This document shows positions 1 to 5,288 of a stretch of 6,282 nucleotides of DNA, in pieces. The number at the start of each line of letters is the position of its first letter. Positions within the stretch are counted from its first letter, which is position 1. The notes beneath the pieces were generated by a model that saw nothing but the letters and a program-made list of their open reading frames with translations, did no database searches and was not told the DNA's origin. This DNA is from Eubacteriales Family XIII. Incertae Sedis bacterium (GTDB taxonomy: Bacteria > Bacillota_A > Clostridia > Peptostreptococcales > Anaerovoracaceae). The position numbers and the translations under genes are program-made. The stretch is taken from positions 1 through 6,282 of the forward strand of contig JAITLA010000147.1 of NCBI GenBank assembly GCA_031278145.1, written 5' to 3'.

Positions 1-37
1 GGCGGCGCTTCTGAAAAGGGACGCGGCGACGATATAG
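1..37 (+). CDS. Possible 3' end of an upstream gene, unidentified
   Basis: Reading from base 2, a frame runs to a TAG at 35-37 and gives the tail AALLKRDAATI. It stops 28 nt before a strong intrinsic terminator, which is the expected arrangement for the end of a gene. The frame starting at base 1 also stays open, to 124-126, but it would run through the terminator, so it is less likely to be the real one. Too few residues remain to name a product. The tail does not resemble threonyl-tRNA synthetase, which often precedes infC. Confidence 0.25.
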   Translation, partial: AALLKRDAATI

Positions 38-65
38 CCCGCGGAAAGCCGCATACGGATGTATC

Positions 66-100
66 GCAGGGCAGGCGCGCGCTTGCCCTGCTTGTTTTTT
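66..100 (+). terminator. Intrinsic terminator upstream of the infC operon
   Basis: The arms GCAGGGCAGGC (66-76) and GCTTGCCCTGC (81-91) form an 11-bp stem with one G-T wobble around a GCGC loop. TTGTTTTTT follows directly at 92-100. This is a textbook rho-independent terminator in the + direction. It insulates the infC operon from whatever lies upstream. Confidence 0.85.
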
Positions 101-158
101 GCTCACTTTGGGGCAGTAACCAATAGGTATTCATGGACAAAATGGCGAGAAATTTTTG

Positions 159-188
159 TTGACACGCCTGCCCGATCCGGTGTAATAT
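159..188 (+). promoter_or_regulatory. Sigma-A-type promoter of the infC operon
   Basis: A perfect -35 box TTGACA lies at 159-164, preceded by the AT-rich run AATTTTTG. The -10 element is either TGTAAT (181-186, 16-bp spacer, 5/6 match) or TAATAT (183-188, 18-bp spacer, with TG directly upstream). Either choice puts the transcription start near 190-196 and gives infC a leader of about 210-215 nt. Confidence 0.75.
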
Positions 189-189
189 A

Positions 190-406
190 AAAACAACAGC
201 AAAGAAGAAGTGCTTCGCTTCTCACCTTGTCGGTCCCGGCCGGCGGGTTTATAAATCGCGGGCTTGCCTTCGCGTTTTGCGCGGTGCGGTCCTGTCGGTT
301 TTGAGAAAGCGGACGCGTCCGCTTTTTTCTTTTCATCTGTGTGCGGAAGGCTTTCCGCCGAATGATCCGGGGGGCGTCACAACAAAAAAACATAGGAGGT
401 GCGAAC
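190..406 (+). promoter_or_regulatory. infC operon leader, putative L20-type attenuation leader
   Basis: This untranslated leader runs from the promoter to the infC start. Near its 5' end is CTTCTCACCTT (218-228), a motif I recall from firmicute infC leaders. TTCTCA (219-224) is complementary to TGAGAA (302-307). With A308 bulged, the pairing extends to GC at 309-310, so it overlaps the 5' arm of the terminator at 306-333. AGAAG (206-210) can pair instead with CTTCT (218-222), and GTCC (289-292) with GGAC (311-314). After the terminator, GCGGAA/TTCCGC (343-348/353-358) forms a further hairpin. In Bacillus subtilis, ribosomal protein L20 represses its operon by premature termination in such a leader. 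That this leader binds L20 is inferred from position and fold, not from a covariance search. Confidence 0.65.
306..333 (+). terminator. Leader terminator (attenuator) before infC
   Basis: AAAGCGGAC (306-314) and GTCCGCTTT (317-325) are exact complements. The centre folds as a tight loop (CGCG if the innermost C-G pair opens). The T-rich run TTTTTTCTTTT covers 323-333. The terminator lies 74 nt upstream of the infC start and inside its transcript, so it should act as an attenuator and not as the end of another gene. Confidence 0.8.
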
Positions 407-409
407 ATC
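394..409 (+). promoter_or_regulatory. infC ribosome binding site and AUC start codon
   Basis: AGGAGGT at 394-400 is a near-perfect Shine-Dalgarno sequence. Six nucleotides later comes ATC (407-409), in frame with IF-3. No ATG, GTG or TTG sits at a suitable distance. The in-frame GTG at 341 lies upstream of this site and would add 22 residues untypical of IF-3. The site therefore fixes an AUC start. Confidence 0.85.
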
Positions 410-922
410 AGCAGGGACAATCAGATCAACGAAGAGATTCGTGATAAGGAAGTGCGGGTAGTGGACAGCGACGGAGCGCAGCTGGGCGTTATGAGCCTGC
501 GGGCGGCGCTCGATTTGGCGAATGAAAAGAAGCTGGATCTCGTCAACATCGCGCCGAAGGCACAGCCGCCGGTGTGCAAGATTCTGGATTACGGGAAGTA
601 CAGATACGAGATGCAAAAGCGCGAAAAGGAAGCGCGCAAGAAGCAGAAAACGATCCAGATCAAGGAGATTCGCCTCACCACCTTTATCGAAGAGCATGAC
701 CTGAGCGTTAAAGCGGGCAATGCCGCCAAATTCCTGAGGGAGGGTGACAAGGTTAAGGTAAGCCTGCGCTTCAGGGGTCGGGAGAAGGATTACTCCTCCA
801 AGGGGCTCGACGTTATGAAGCGCTTCGTCGAGCGCACGGACGCGGCCGGCGTCATCGAGAAGAAGCCCGAGTTTGAAGGCCGGAGCCTTATCATGGTCAT
901 GGCGCCCAAGAACGACAAATAA
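407..922 (+). CDS. infC: Translation initiation factor IF-3
   Basis: IF-3 binds the 30S ribosomal subunit, keeps it apart from the 50S subunit and checks the start codon and initiator tRNA. The product has 171 residues, within the usual 165-180. The N-terminal domain covers about residues 5-75, with NEEIRDKEVR near the start and PPVCKILDYGKYRYE at 54-68. A lysine- and arginine-rich linker helix (about 69-82) leads into the C-terminal ribosome-binding domain (about 83-168). Translation starts at ATC, fixed by the Shine-Dalgarno 6 nt upstream. Rare start codons in infC are known to support autoregulation, because IF-3 discriminates against them. It is the first gene of infC-rpmI-rplT and lies behind an attenuated leader. 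Confidence 0.97.
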   Translation: MSRDNQINEEIRDKEVRVVDSDGAQLGVMSLRAALDLANEKKLDLVNIAPKAQPPVCKILDYGKYRYEMQKREKEARKKQKTIQIKEIRLTTFIEEHDLSVKAGNAAKFLREGDKVKVSLRFRGREKDYSSKGLDVMKRFVERTDAAGVIEKKPEFEGRSLIMVMAPKNDK

Positions 923-950
923 CACGGTATAGCTTACGGGAGGTTTATGC

Positions 951-1148
951 ATGCGCAACAAGATGAAGTCCCACAGGGGGGCGATGAAGCGATTCAGGCT
1001 GACGGGTACGGGAAAGATCAAACGGAACAAGGCGTATAAGAGCCATATTCTCACAAAGAAGAGCGCAAAGCGGAAGATGGGCCTGCGTCAAGCGACTTAC
1101 CTGACCGGCGCGGATATCAAGAGAATCAAAGCGGTGCTCAGCAAATGA
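951..1148 (+). CDS. rpmI: 50S ribosomal protein L35
   Basis: This 65-residue, strongly basic protein is a component of the large ribosomal subunit. The family pattern is clear: [35 protein letters not shown] near the start, then [12 protein letters not shown], and the end [12 protein letters not shown]. Length matches the family (about 64-66). The start ATG is preceded by GGGAGGT (938-944) with a 6-nt spacer. It lies 28 nt after infC and 14 nt before rplT, the conserved bacterial order, so it is co-transcribed with both. Confidence 0.98.
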   Translation: MRNKMKSHRGAMKRFRLTGTGKIKRNKAYKSHILTKKSAKRKMGLRQATYLTGADIKRIKAVLSK

Positions 1149-1162
1149 AAGGGGTGAGTTAA

Positions 1163-1522
1163 ATGGCAAGGGTAAAAAAGGGCGTCAACGCGCACAAGCG
1201 GCACAAGAAGATATTGAAGCTGGCGAAGGGCTTCTACGGCGCGCGCAGCAAGGTGTTCCGCGCGGCGAATCCGGCGGTCATGCGTTCGCTCGCATCGGCG
1301 TATATCGGCAGGAAGCACAGGAAGCGCGACTTCAGACGGCTTTGGATCACGCGGATCAACGCCGGCGCGCGTCTGCACGGCCTCTCCTACAGCAAGCTGA
1401 TGAACGGACTTAAGGTATCGGGCATAGAGATCAACCGGAAGATGCTTTCGGAAATGGCGATAGCGGACGCCGGCGGCTTCGCGCAGCTTTGCGAAACCGC
1501 GAAGAGGGCGTCCGGCAAATAG
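1163..1522 (+). CDS. rplT: 50S ribosomal protein L20
   Basis: L20 is an early-assembling protein that binds 23S rRNA and is needed for assembly of the 50S subunit. The 119-residue product has the basic N-terminal extension [19 protein letters not shown], the [20 protein letters not shown] segment, and the globular-domain signature [17 protein letters not shown] followed by [11 protein letters not shown]. Length is normal for the family. An AGGGGTGA Shine-Dalgarno (1150-1157) lies 5 nt before the ATG. In firmicutes L20 also represses its own operon through the infC leader, and the leader structure at 190-333 fits that role. Confidence 0.98.
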   Translation: MARVKKGVNAHKRHKKILKLAKGFYGARSKVFRAANPAVMRSLASAYIGRKHRKRDFRRLWITRINAGARLHGLSYSKLMNGLKVSGIEINRKMLSEMAIADAGGFAQLCETAKRASGK

Positions 1523-1546
1523 GGCGCGCGTCATTCGGTGAAGCTC

Positions 1547-1577
1547 CGGCCCCCGCGCGTTCGCACGGGGGCCGTTT
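1547..1577 (+). terminator. GC-rich hairpin after rplT, weak terminator
   Basis: CGGCCCCCG (1547-1555) and CGGGGGCCG (1566-1574) form a perfect 9-bp stem around a 10-nt loop, but only TTT follows before GGC. The stem is very stable and the U tract is poor. Partial termination or RNA processing between rplT and nrdR seems likelier than a full stop. No promoter for nrdR was seen in the 76-nt gap, which fits read-through from the ribosomal operon. Confidence 0.5.
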
Positions 1578-1598
1578 GGCGAGAAAGGAACGTGGGAG

Positions 1599-2096
1599 AT
1601 GAGATGTCCGTTCTGTGAGAACAACGATACGAGGGTTATCGATTCCCGCCCCACCGAAGAGGGCTACGCGATCAGGCGGCGGCGCGAGTGCGACTGTGGC
1701 AAACGCTTTACAACCTACGAGAAGATAGAGGAGATCCCGCTGGTTGTCGTGAAGAAGGACGGCAGCAGGGAGGGCTTTGATCGCAACAAGATCATGAACG
1801 GCGTCCTCAAGGCCTGCGAGAAGCGGCCGGTGCCCGTGGCCGTCATAGAAAAGATCGTCGCGGAGATCGAGCGCGGCCTGACCAACATGATGGAAAAGGA
1901 GATGTCGAGCGCGATCATCGGCGAGCTCGTGATGGAGCAGCTGAAGGAGATCGACGAGGTGGCTTACGTGCGTTTCGCCTCGGTCTACCGGCAGTTCACG
2001 GACGTGAACACCTTCATCTCCGAGATAGAGAGCCTGCTCAAGACGAACGGGAAGCTCAAGCGCTCGTCGCCGTCCGCCGCCGGGGGTTCGGGATGA
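1599..2096 (+). CDS. nrdR: Transcriptional repressor NrdR
   Basis: NrdR represses ribonucleotide reductase genes by sensing ATP and dATP. The N-terminal zinc ribbon shows CPFC (Cys3, Cys6), [18 protein letters not shown], then Cys31-Asp-Cys33 and GKRFTTYE. The ATP-cone domain spans about residues 48-138, with [16 protein letters not shown] and [14 protein letters not shown]. The product has 165 residues against a usual 150 or so, the extra length being a Ser/Gly-rich C-terminal tail. The odd point is that the second cysteine pair is CxC where the family has CxxC, so one residue is missing. The ATG at 1599 follows GAAAGGAA (1583-1590) at 8 nt. The stop overlaps the cmk start. No NrdR-box-like repeat was seen in the window. 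Confidence 0.95.
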   Translation: MRCPFCENNDTRVIDSRPTEEGYAIRRRRECDCGKRFTTYEKIEEIPLVVVKKDGSREGFDRNKIMNGVLKACEKRPVPVAVIEKIVAEIERGLTNMMEKEMSSAIIGELVMEQLKEIDEVAYVRFASVYRQFTDVNTFISEIESLLKTNGKLKRSSPSAAGGSG

Positions 2097-2806
2097 CTGC
2101 GCGGGAGGATACCCCCTGCGGCGGGTCCGTGTCCGTTTATCGTGTGGCGATAGACGGGCCGGCGGGTGCGGGCAAGAGCACGGTGGCAAAGGCGGTGGCG
2201 GCGCGGCTCGCGATTGAATACATCGATACGGGCGCCATGTACAGGGCCGTCGGCCTCAAGCTGCTCGCGGAGGGGATCGGAACGGCTCCCGCGGACGCGG
2301 CGCGGCGCGCGCGCATGCTCGCGGAAACGGAGATCGATTTTGCGGACGGGCGCATCCGCTTGGACGGGCGGGATGTGAGCGGCGATATCCGCACGGACGA
2401 GATATCGCGCATGGCCTCGGCCTGCTCCGCCCTGCCTGCGGTGCGGGAGAAGCTGGTGGCGTTGCAGAGGGCCATGGGGGCGCGCAAGAGCGTGCTCATG
2501 GACGGCCGCGACATCGGCAGCAACGTGTTTCCGAACGCGGAGTTCAAATTCTTTCTGACGGCCTCGCCGCGAGAGCGCGCACGCAGGCGTTTTCTCGAAC
2601 TGCAAAAGAAGGATGCGAGCGTTTCTTTTGACCGCGTGCTGGCGGATATCGAGCGGAGGGATTACGACGATTCGCATCGCAGCCTGCATCCCCTCGTGCG
2701 GGCGGAGGGCGCGCACGAGATCGATTCCACGGATATGAGCGCGGACGAGGTGACGGAGCTGGTGCTGGGAATCATATGCGGCGCACGCGGCGGCGCGGCG
2801 CGATAG
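2093..2806 (+). CDS. cmk: Cytidylate kinase (CMP/dCMP kinase)
   Basis: Cmk transfers phosphate from ATP to CMP or dCMP in pyrimidine nucleotide supply. The 237-residue protein has a P-loop GPAGAGKST (22-30), the DTGAMYRA motif (45-52), the CMP-site segment [22 protein letters not shown] (137-158), an arginine-rich lid region (RERARRR, 160-166), and RRDYDDSHR followed by [14 protein letters not shown] near the end. It overlaps nrdR by ATGA, suggesting translational coupling. The first 16 residues before YRVAIDGP exceed the family norm. An in-frame GTG at 2129 would give a more typical length, but GGGAGGA (2103-2109) lies 19 nt from it, so the start is uncertain. Pairing with nrdR links two nucleotide-pool functions. 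Confidence 0.95.
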   Translation: MTAREDTPCGGSVSVYRVAIDGPAGAGKSTVAKAVAARLAIEYIDTGAMYRAVGLKLLAEGIGTAPADAARRARMLAETEIDFADGRIRLDGRDVSGDIRTDEISRMASACSALPAVREKLVALQRAMGARKSVLMDGRDIGSNVFPNAEFKFFLTASPRERARRRFLELQKKDASVSFDRVLADIERRDYDDSHRSLHPLVRAEGAHEIDSTDMSADEVTELVLGIICGARGGAAR

Positions 2807-2815
2807 GCTTCGCGC

Positions 2816-2856
2816 GCGCCTTTGGCGCTTCAATTTTGGGCGGAGCCAAAATTGAA
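2816..2856. repeat. Tandem inverted repeats between cmk and DUF1015
   Basis: Two hairpins abut. GCGCC-TTT-GGCGC covers 2816-2828. TTCAATTTTGG (2829-2839) then pairs perfectly over 11 bp with CCAAAATTGAA (2846-2856) around a 6-nt loop. The second hairpin is AT-rich inside very GC-rich surroundings. No T tract follows on either strand, so it is not a normal intrinsic terminator. It could be an operator, an mRNA processing or stability element, or one copy of a dispersed intergenic repeat. Confidence 0.8.
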
Positions 2857-2881
2857 CGGAAGAGGGATCGGAAAGAGAGAT

Positions 2882-4123
2882 ATGGCGATTTTAAGACCTT
2901 TCAGGGCCTTGCGGCCCAAAGCGGCGCTTGCGGAGCGCGTTCTCGCGCCGCCCTATGACGTGATGGACCGGGCGGAGGCGAAAGCGATGGCGGGGGAGAA
3001 CGCGTACAGCTTCCTGCGCGTGACGCGCGCCGAGATCGAGTTGCCGGACGGCACGGACGCCTACGACGCGCGCGTATACGAACGATCCAAGGAGAATCTG
3101 GACGGCTTCGTTCGGGACGGGGTCCTTTTTCGGGAGGAAGCGCCGAGGCTTTACATCTACAGGCAGACGATGGACGGCCGGACGCAGACCGGCTTGGTCG
3201 GCTGCGTTTCAATCGACGCCTATGAATCGGGCGACATAAAGCGCCATGAGCTCACGCGCGTCGAGAAGGAGGCGGATCGCATCCGGCATTTCGATGTCTG
3301 CGACGCGAACACGGAGCCCGTGTTCCTCACATACCGCGCGCACGCGCGCATCGACGCTTTGACGGGCGACTTTGCGCGCACGCACGCACCCGCATACGAT
3401 TTCGTGAGCGCGGACGGCGTGGGGCACGCGCTCTGGGTCACGGACGACGAGGTCCGGGATGCCCTCGTCCGCGCTTTCGCGGAGGTGGACGCCTTGTATA
3501 TCGCCGACGGACACCACCGCTCCGCTTCGGCGTACCGGGTGGGGGAAAAGCGCCGCGGCGCGCACCCCGGCTTTGACGGAAGCGAGGAATTCAATTACTT
3601 TATGGCCGTCGCCTTTCCCGACGGGGATCTGCGCATATTCGACTACAATCGCGTCGTGCGGGACCTGAACGGTCTGTCCGTCGCCGCCTTCCTCGCGGAG
3701 GTCGAAAAGCGCTTTGCGGTCGAGGCGTGCGGGACGGCGCCACGCACCCCGCGGGAAGCGCGGTGCTTCGGCATGTTCCTCGCGGACACGTGGTACGCGC
3801 TGCGGGCGCGGGAGGACATCGTTCCGAAGCGGGATATCATCGGCGCCCTCGACGTTTCAATCCTCCAAAACGGCTTGCTGGCGCCCGTGCTCGGCATCGG
3901 GGATCCTCGGACGGACGGGCGCATCGATTTCGTGGGCGGCATTCGCGGCTTCGCGGAGCTCGAGCGCCGCGTGCGCACGGATATGGCCGTCGCCTTCTCT
4001 CTGTATCCCGTGTCGGTCGCCGCGTTGCTCGCGGTCGCCGACGGCGGCTTGGTCATGCCGCCCAAGTCCACTTGGTTTGAGCCCAAGCTCGGCAGCGGGC
4101 TGTTCGTTCACACGCTGTCCTGA
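2882..4123 (+). CDS. DUF1015 family protein of unknown function
   Basis: The 413-residue product fits the DUF1015 family in length and motifs: ILRPFRALRP at the start, APPYDV (22-27), KRHELTR (120-126) followed by EKEADRIRHF, ADGHHR (208-213), and MPPKSTWFEPKLGSGLFVH (392-410) near the C terminus. No signal peptide or membrane segment is seen, so it is probably cytoplasmic. The ATG at 2882 was chosen because the family motif begins there and a GGAAAGAG purine-rich stretch precedes it. An in-frame TTG at 2822 lies inside a hairpin. The biochemical function is not established. DUF1015 genes often sit beside serine biosynthesis genes, but none is seen here. The DGHHR motif recalls ParB-like serine kinases, which is only a hint. 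It lies 75 nt after cmk and may be read through from it. Confidence 0.9.
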   Translation: MAILRPFRALRPKAALAERVLAPPYDVMDRAEAKAMAGENAYSFLRVTRAEIELPDGTDAYDARVYERSKENLDGFVRDGVLFREEAPRLYIYRQTMDGRTQTGLVGCVSIDAYESGDIKRHELTRVEKEADRIRHFDVCDANTEPVFLTYRAHARIDALTGDFARTHAPAYDFVSADGVGHALWVTDDEVRDALVRAFAEVDALYIADGHHRSASAYRVGEKRRGAHPGFDGSEEFNYFMAVAFPDGDLRIFDYNRVVRDLNGLSVAAFLAEVEKRFAVEACGTAPRTPREARCFGMFLADTWYALRAREDIVPKRDIIGALDVSILQNGLLAPVLGIGDPRTDGRIDFVGGIRGFAELERRVRTDMAVAFSLYPVSVAALLAVADGGLVMPPKSTWFEPKLGSGLFVHTLS

Positions 4124-4125
4124 TA

Positions 4126-4169
4126 CCGAAGGGCCGGCGCGCGCGGAGCACGGGCCGGTGTCGGGTTTT
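4126..4169 (+). terminator. Possible terminator of the DUF1015 gene
   Basis: The outer arms CCGA/TCGG (4126-4129/4161-4164) and inner arms CCGGC/GCCGG (4134-4138/4154-4158) can form an interrupted stem, followed by GTTTTG. It occupies the 50-nt gap between two convergent genes, where a terminator is expected. The stem is imperfect and the T run short. No comparable signal was found for the opposite strand. Confidence 0.4.
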
Positions 4170-4173
4170 GTCC

Positions 4174-5007
4174 CTAGAGGCCCGGCGGGGACGGCCGGAG
4201 CGCGTAGGCCTCCGGCCGGCGCTGGTTTTGCAAGGGTATCTGCGCGCGAATCTCCTCAAGGTAATCGAAATCGATATCGCCGTAGACGATGGATTCCCTC
4301 GCGTCGGTCTTGCCGCAGAAATCGCCCCAGGGCGTCACGATGCAGGAGTGTCCGTAGGCGTGGTAGGGCGCTTTCAAATCGCGCGCCGGCGAGCAGGCCG
4401 CGAAGTAGATCCGGTTGTCGAGCGCGCGCGCACGCATGAGCAGCTCCCAGTGCGCGGCGCCCGTGGGCACGGTGAAGGCGCCGGGCAGGACGATGAGCCG
4501 CGCGCCGTCCGCCGCCATGGCCGTGAAGAGCTCCGGGAAGCGCACGTCGTAGCATATGGCGACGCCTATCTTGCCGAATTCGGTGTCTATAAGCGTCCTC
4601 CGATCGCCCGCCGAAAGGGTTTCGGACTCCATGAAGCGGACGCTGCCCTTCACGTCTATATCGAACAGGTGGATCTTCCGATATTTGCCGATCCGTTGGC
4701 CCTCGGGCGAGAATATATAACATGTATTGTATATCTTGTCGTCCGCAAGCTCGGGGATGGAGCCGCCGATCAGCCAAACGCCGTTTTCCTTCGCCAGCCT
4801 TGCCATCAGCCGCACGCTCTCGCCCGCCTCGTCCTCGGCAAAGGCGCGAAAATACTTGTTGGAATAGGGGCAGTTCCATATCTCCGGCAGGCCGATCACG
4901 CGCGCGCCGTTCCCCGCGGCCTCCCGTATGTGCGTGCACGCGGCGGCGTGCGCCGCCGCTTTTTCGGTATGGCCCTTCATCTGACAGAGCGCCAATTTGA
5001 ATTTCAT
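4174..5007 (-). CDS. Omega-amidase, Nit2-type carbon-nitrogen hydrolase
   Basis: Nitrilase-superfamily amidases of this branch hydrolyse 2-oxoglutaramate or 2-oxosuccinamate to the 2-oxo acid and ammonia, repairing the products of glutamine and asparagine transaminases. The 277-residue protein shows the Glu-Lys-Cys triad: Glu42 in LPEIWNCPYSNKYF, Lys111 in YRKIHLFDIDVKG, and Cys152 in ICYDVRFPEL. The segments PGAFTVPTGAAHWELL (175-190) and ARALDNRIYFAACSPARD (193-210), and the late IRAQIPLQNQRRPEAY, match the Nit2 type more than other nitrilases. A general deaminated-metabolite amidase is the main alternative. The ATG at 5007 follows AAAGGAGG at 10 nt. It is convergent with DUF1015 and has its own promoter. 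Confidence 0.92.
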   Translation of the reverse strand: MKFKLALCQMKGHTEKAAAHAAACTHIREAAGNGARVIGLPEIWNCPYSNKYFRAFAEDEAGESVRLMARLAKENGVWLIGGSIPELADDKIYNTCYIFSPEGQRIGKYRKIHLFDIDVKGSVRFMESETLSAGDRRTLIDTEFGKIGVAICYDVRFPELFTAMAADGARLIVLPGAFTVPTGAAHWELLMRARALDNRIYFAACSPARDLKAPYHAYGHSCIVTPWGDFCGKTDARESIVYGDIDFDYLEEIRAQIPLQNQRRPEAYALRPSPPGL

Positions 5008-5017
5008 TCGCGCGGGT

Positions 5018-5025
5018 CCTCCTTT
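5018..5025 (-). promoter_or_regulatory. Ribosome binding site of the omega-amidase gene
   Basis: On the minus strand, AAAGGAGG lies 10 nt before the ATG at 5005-5007. It decides the start: an in-frame ATG at 5077-5079 would add 24 residues with no family resemblance, and it lies within the promoter's -35 box. Confidence 0.85.
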
Positions 5026-5050
5026 CGTATGCGTGAAGCATGTCACATAG

Positions 5051-5079
5051 ATTTTAACACATTCTTCCGAACAAGGCAA
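5051..5079 (-). promoter_or_regulatory. Promoter of the omega-amidase gene
   Basis: On the minus strand, TTGCCT (5079-5074) and TAAAAT (5056-5051) are separated by exactly 17 bp. TG one base upstream of the -10 box makes it an extended -10 promoter. The expected start near 5043-5045 gives a leader of about 37 nt that contains the ribosome binding site. Confidence 0.7.
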
Positions 5080-5104
5080 CGACGGCGCTTTGGGGTTTCA
5101 CGGC

Positions 5105-5130
5105 CTCCGCGTGAAGCGCATGAAGCGGAG
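5105..5130. repeat. Dyad with direct repeats between divergent promoters
   Basis: CTCCGC (5105-5110) and GCGGAG (5125-5130) form a 6-bp inverted repeat. The 14 bp between them and the 3' arm include a direct repeat, TGAAGCG at 5112-5118 and 5121-5127, with 9-bp spacing. GTGAAGC occurs again at 5033-5039 in the amidase leader. The dyad lies between the -35 boxes of the two divergent promoters, a natural place for an operator. No bound regulator can be named. Confidence 0.45.
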
Positions 5131-5155
5131 TGCTTTTGCGTTTTGCAAGTTTCTG

Positions 5156-5184
5156 TTGAAATTCGCGTGTGCTTGGCGTACAAT
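5156..5184 (+). promoter_or_regulatory. Promoter of the AlbA_2-domain gene
   Basis: TTGAAA (5156-5161) and TACAAT (5179-5184) are 17 bp apart, an excellent sigma-A-type match (5/6 in each box). The expected start near 5191 leaves a leader of about 98 nt, long enough to carry the stem-loop at 5195-5227. Confidence 0.75.
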
Positions 5185-5194
5185 GAATCATGCG

Positions 5195-5227
5195 GCGCCT
5201 TTGATTGCGGCTTTGGAATCAAAGCGC
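5195..5227 (+). promoter_or_regulatory. Stem-loop at the 5' end of the AlbA_2 gene leader
   Basis: CTTTGATT (5199-5206) pairs perfectly with AATCAAAG (5217-5224) around a 10-nt loop. GCG (5195-5197) can extend the stem with CGC (5225-5227), with C5198 bulged. No T tract follows. The element starts almost at the predicted transcription start, so it could be a 5' mRNA stabiliser or, as DNA, an operator just downstream of the promoter. Confidence 0.65.
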
Positions 5228-5274
5228 ACGGGCGTGTTTCGCTTGTTTCCCGCTTGCCCAAACGGCGTCATTGT

Positions 5275-5280
5275 GAGGGA
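5275..5280 (+). promoter_or_regulatory. Ribosome binding site of the AlbA_2 gene
   Basis: GAGGGA lies 8 nt before the ATG at 5289. This supports the chosen start, which places the conserved VEFK motif at residues 17-20, as is usual for the family. Confidence 0.7.
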
Positions 5281-5288
5281 ATTGTAGG

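Noticed and set aside
341..406. N-terminal extension of IF-3 from the GTG at 341
   Set aside because: The GTG has no ribosome binding site, the extension would include the AGGAGGT site of the true start, and its residues do not fit IF-3.
103..420. A 105-codon - strand frame across the infC leader
   Set aside because: It lies opposite a promoter, attenuator and ribosome binding site, and its cysteine-rich translation has no resemblance to a known protein.
377..1054. A 225-codon - strand frame opposite infC and rpmI
   Set aside because: It spans two well-conserved genes and their intergenic ribosome binding site on the other strand, so it is a coding shadow.
1985..2833. A 282-codon - strand frame opposite cmk
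   Set aside because: It is arginine-, histidine- and alanine-rich with no domain, and it lies opposite the Walker A and CMP-site motifs of cmk.
5080..5288. A small + strand frame or small RNA gene in the amidase-AlbA_2 intergenic region
   Set aside because: The region is explained by two promoters, a dyad and a leader. The short frame from 5090 has no ribosome binding site and starts upstream of the promoter.
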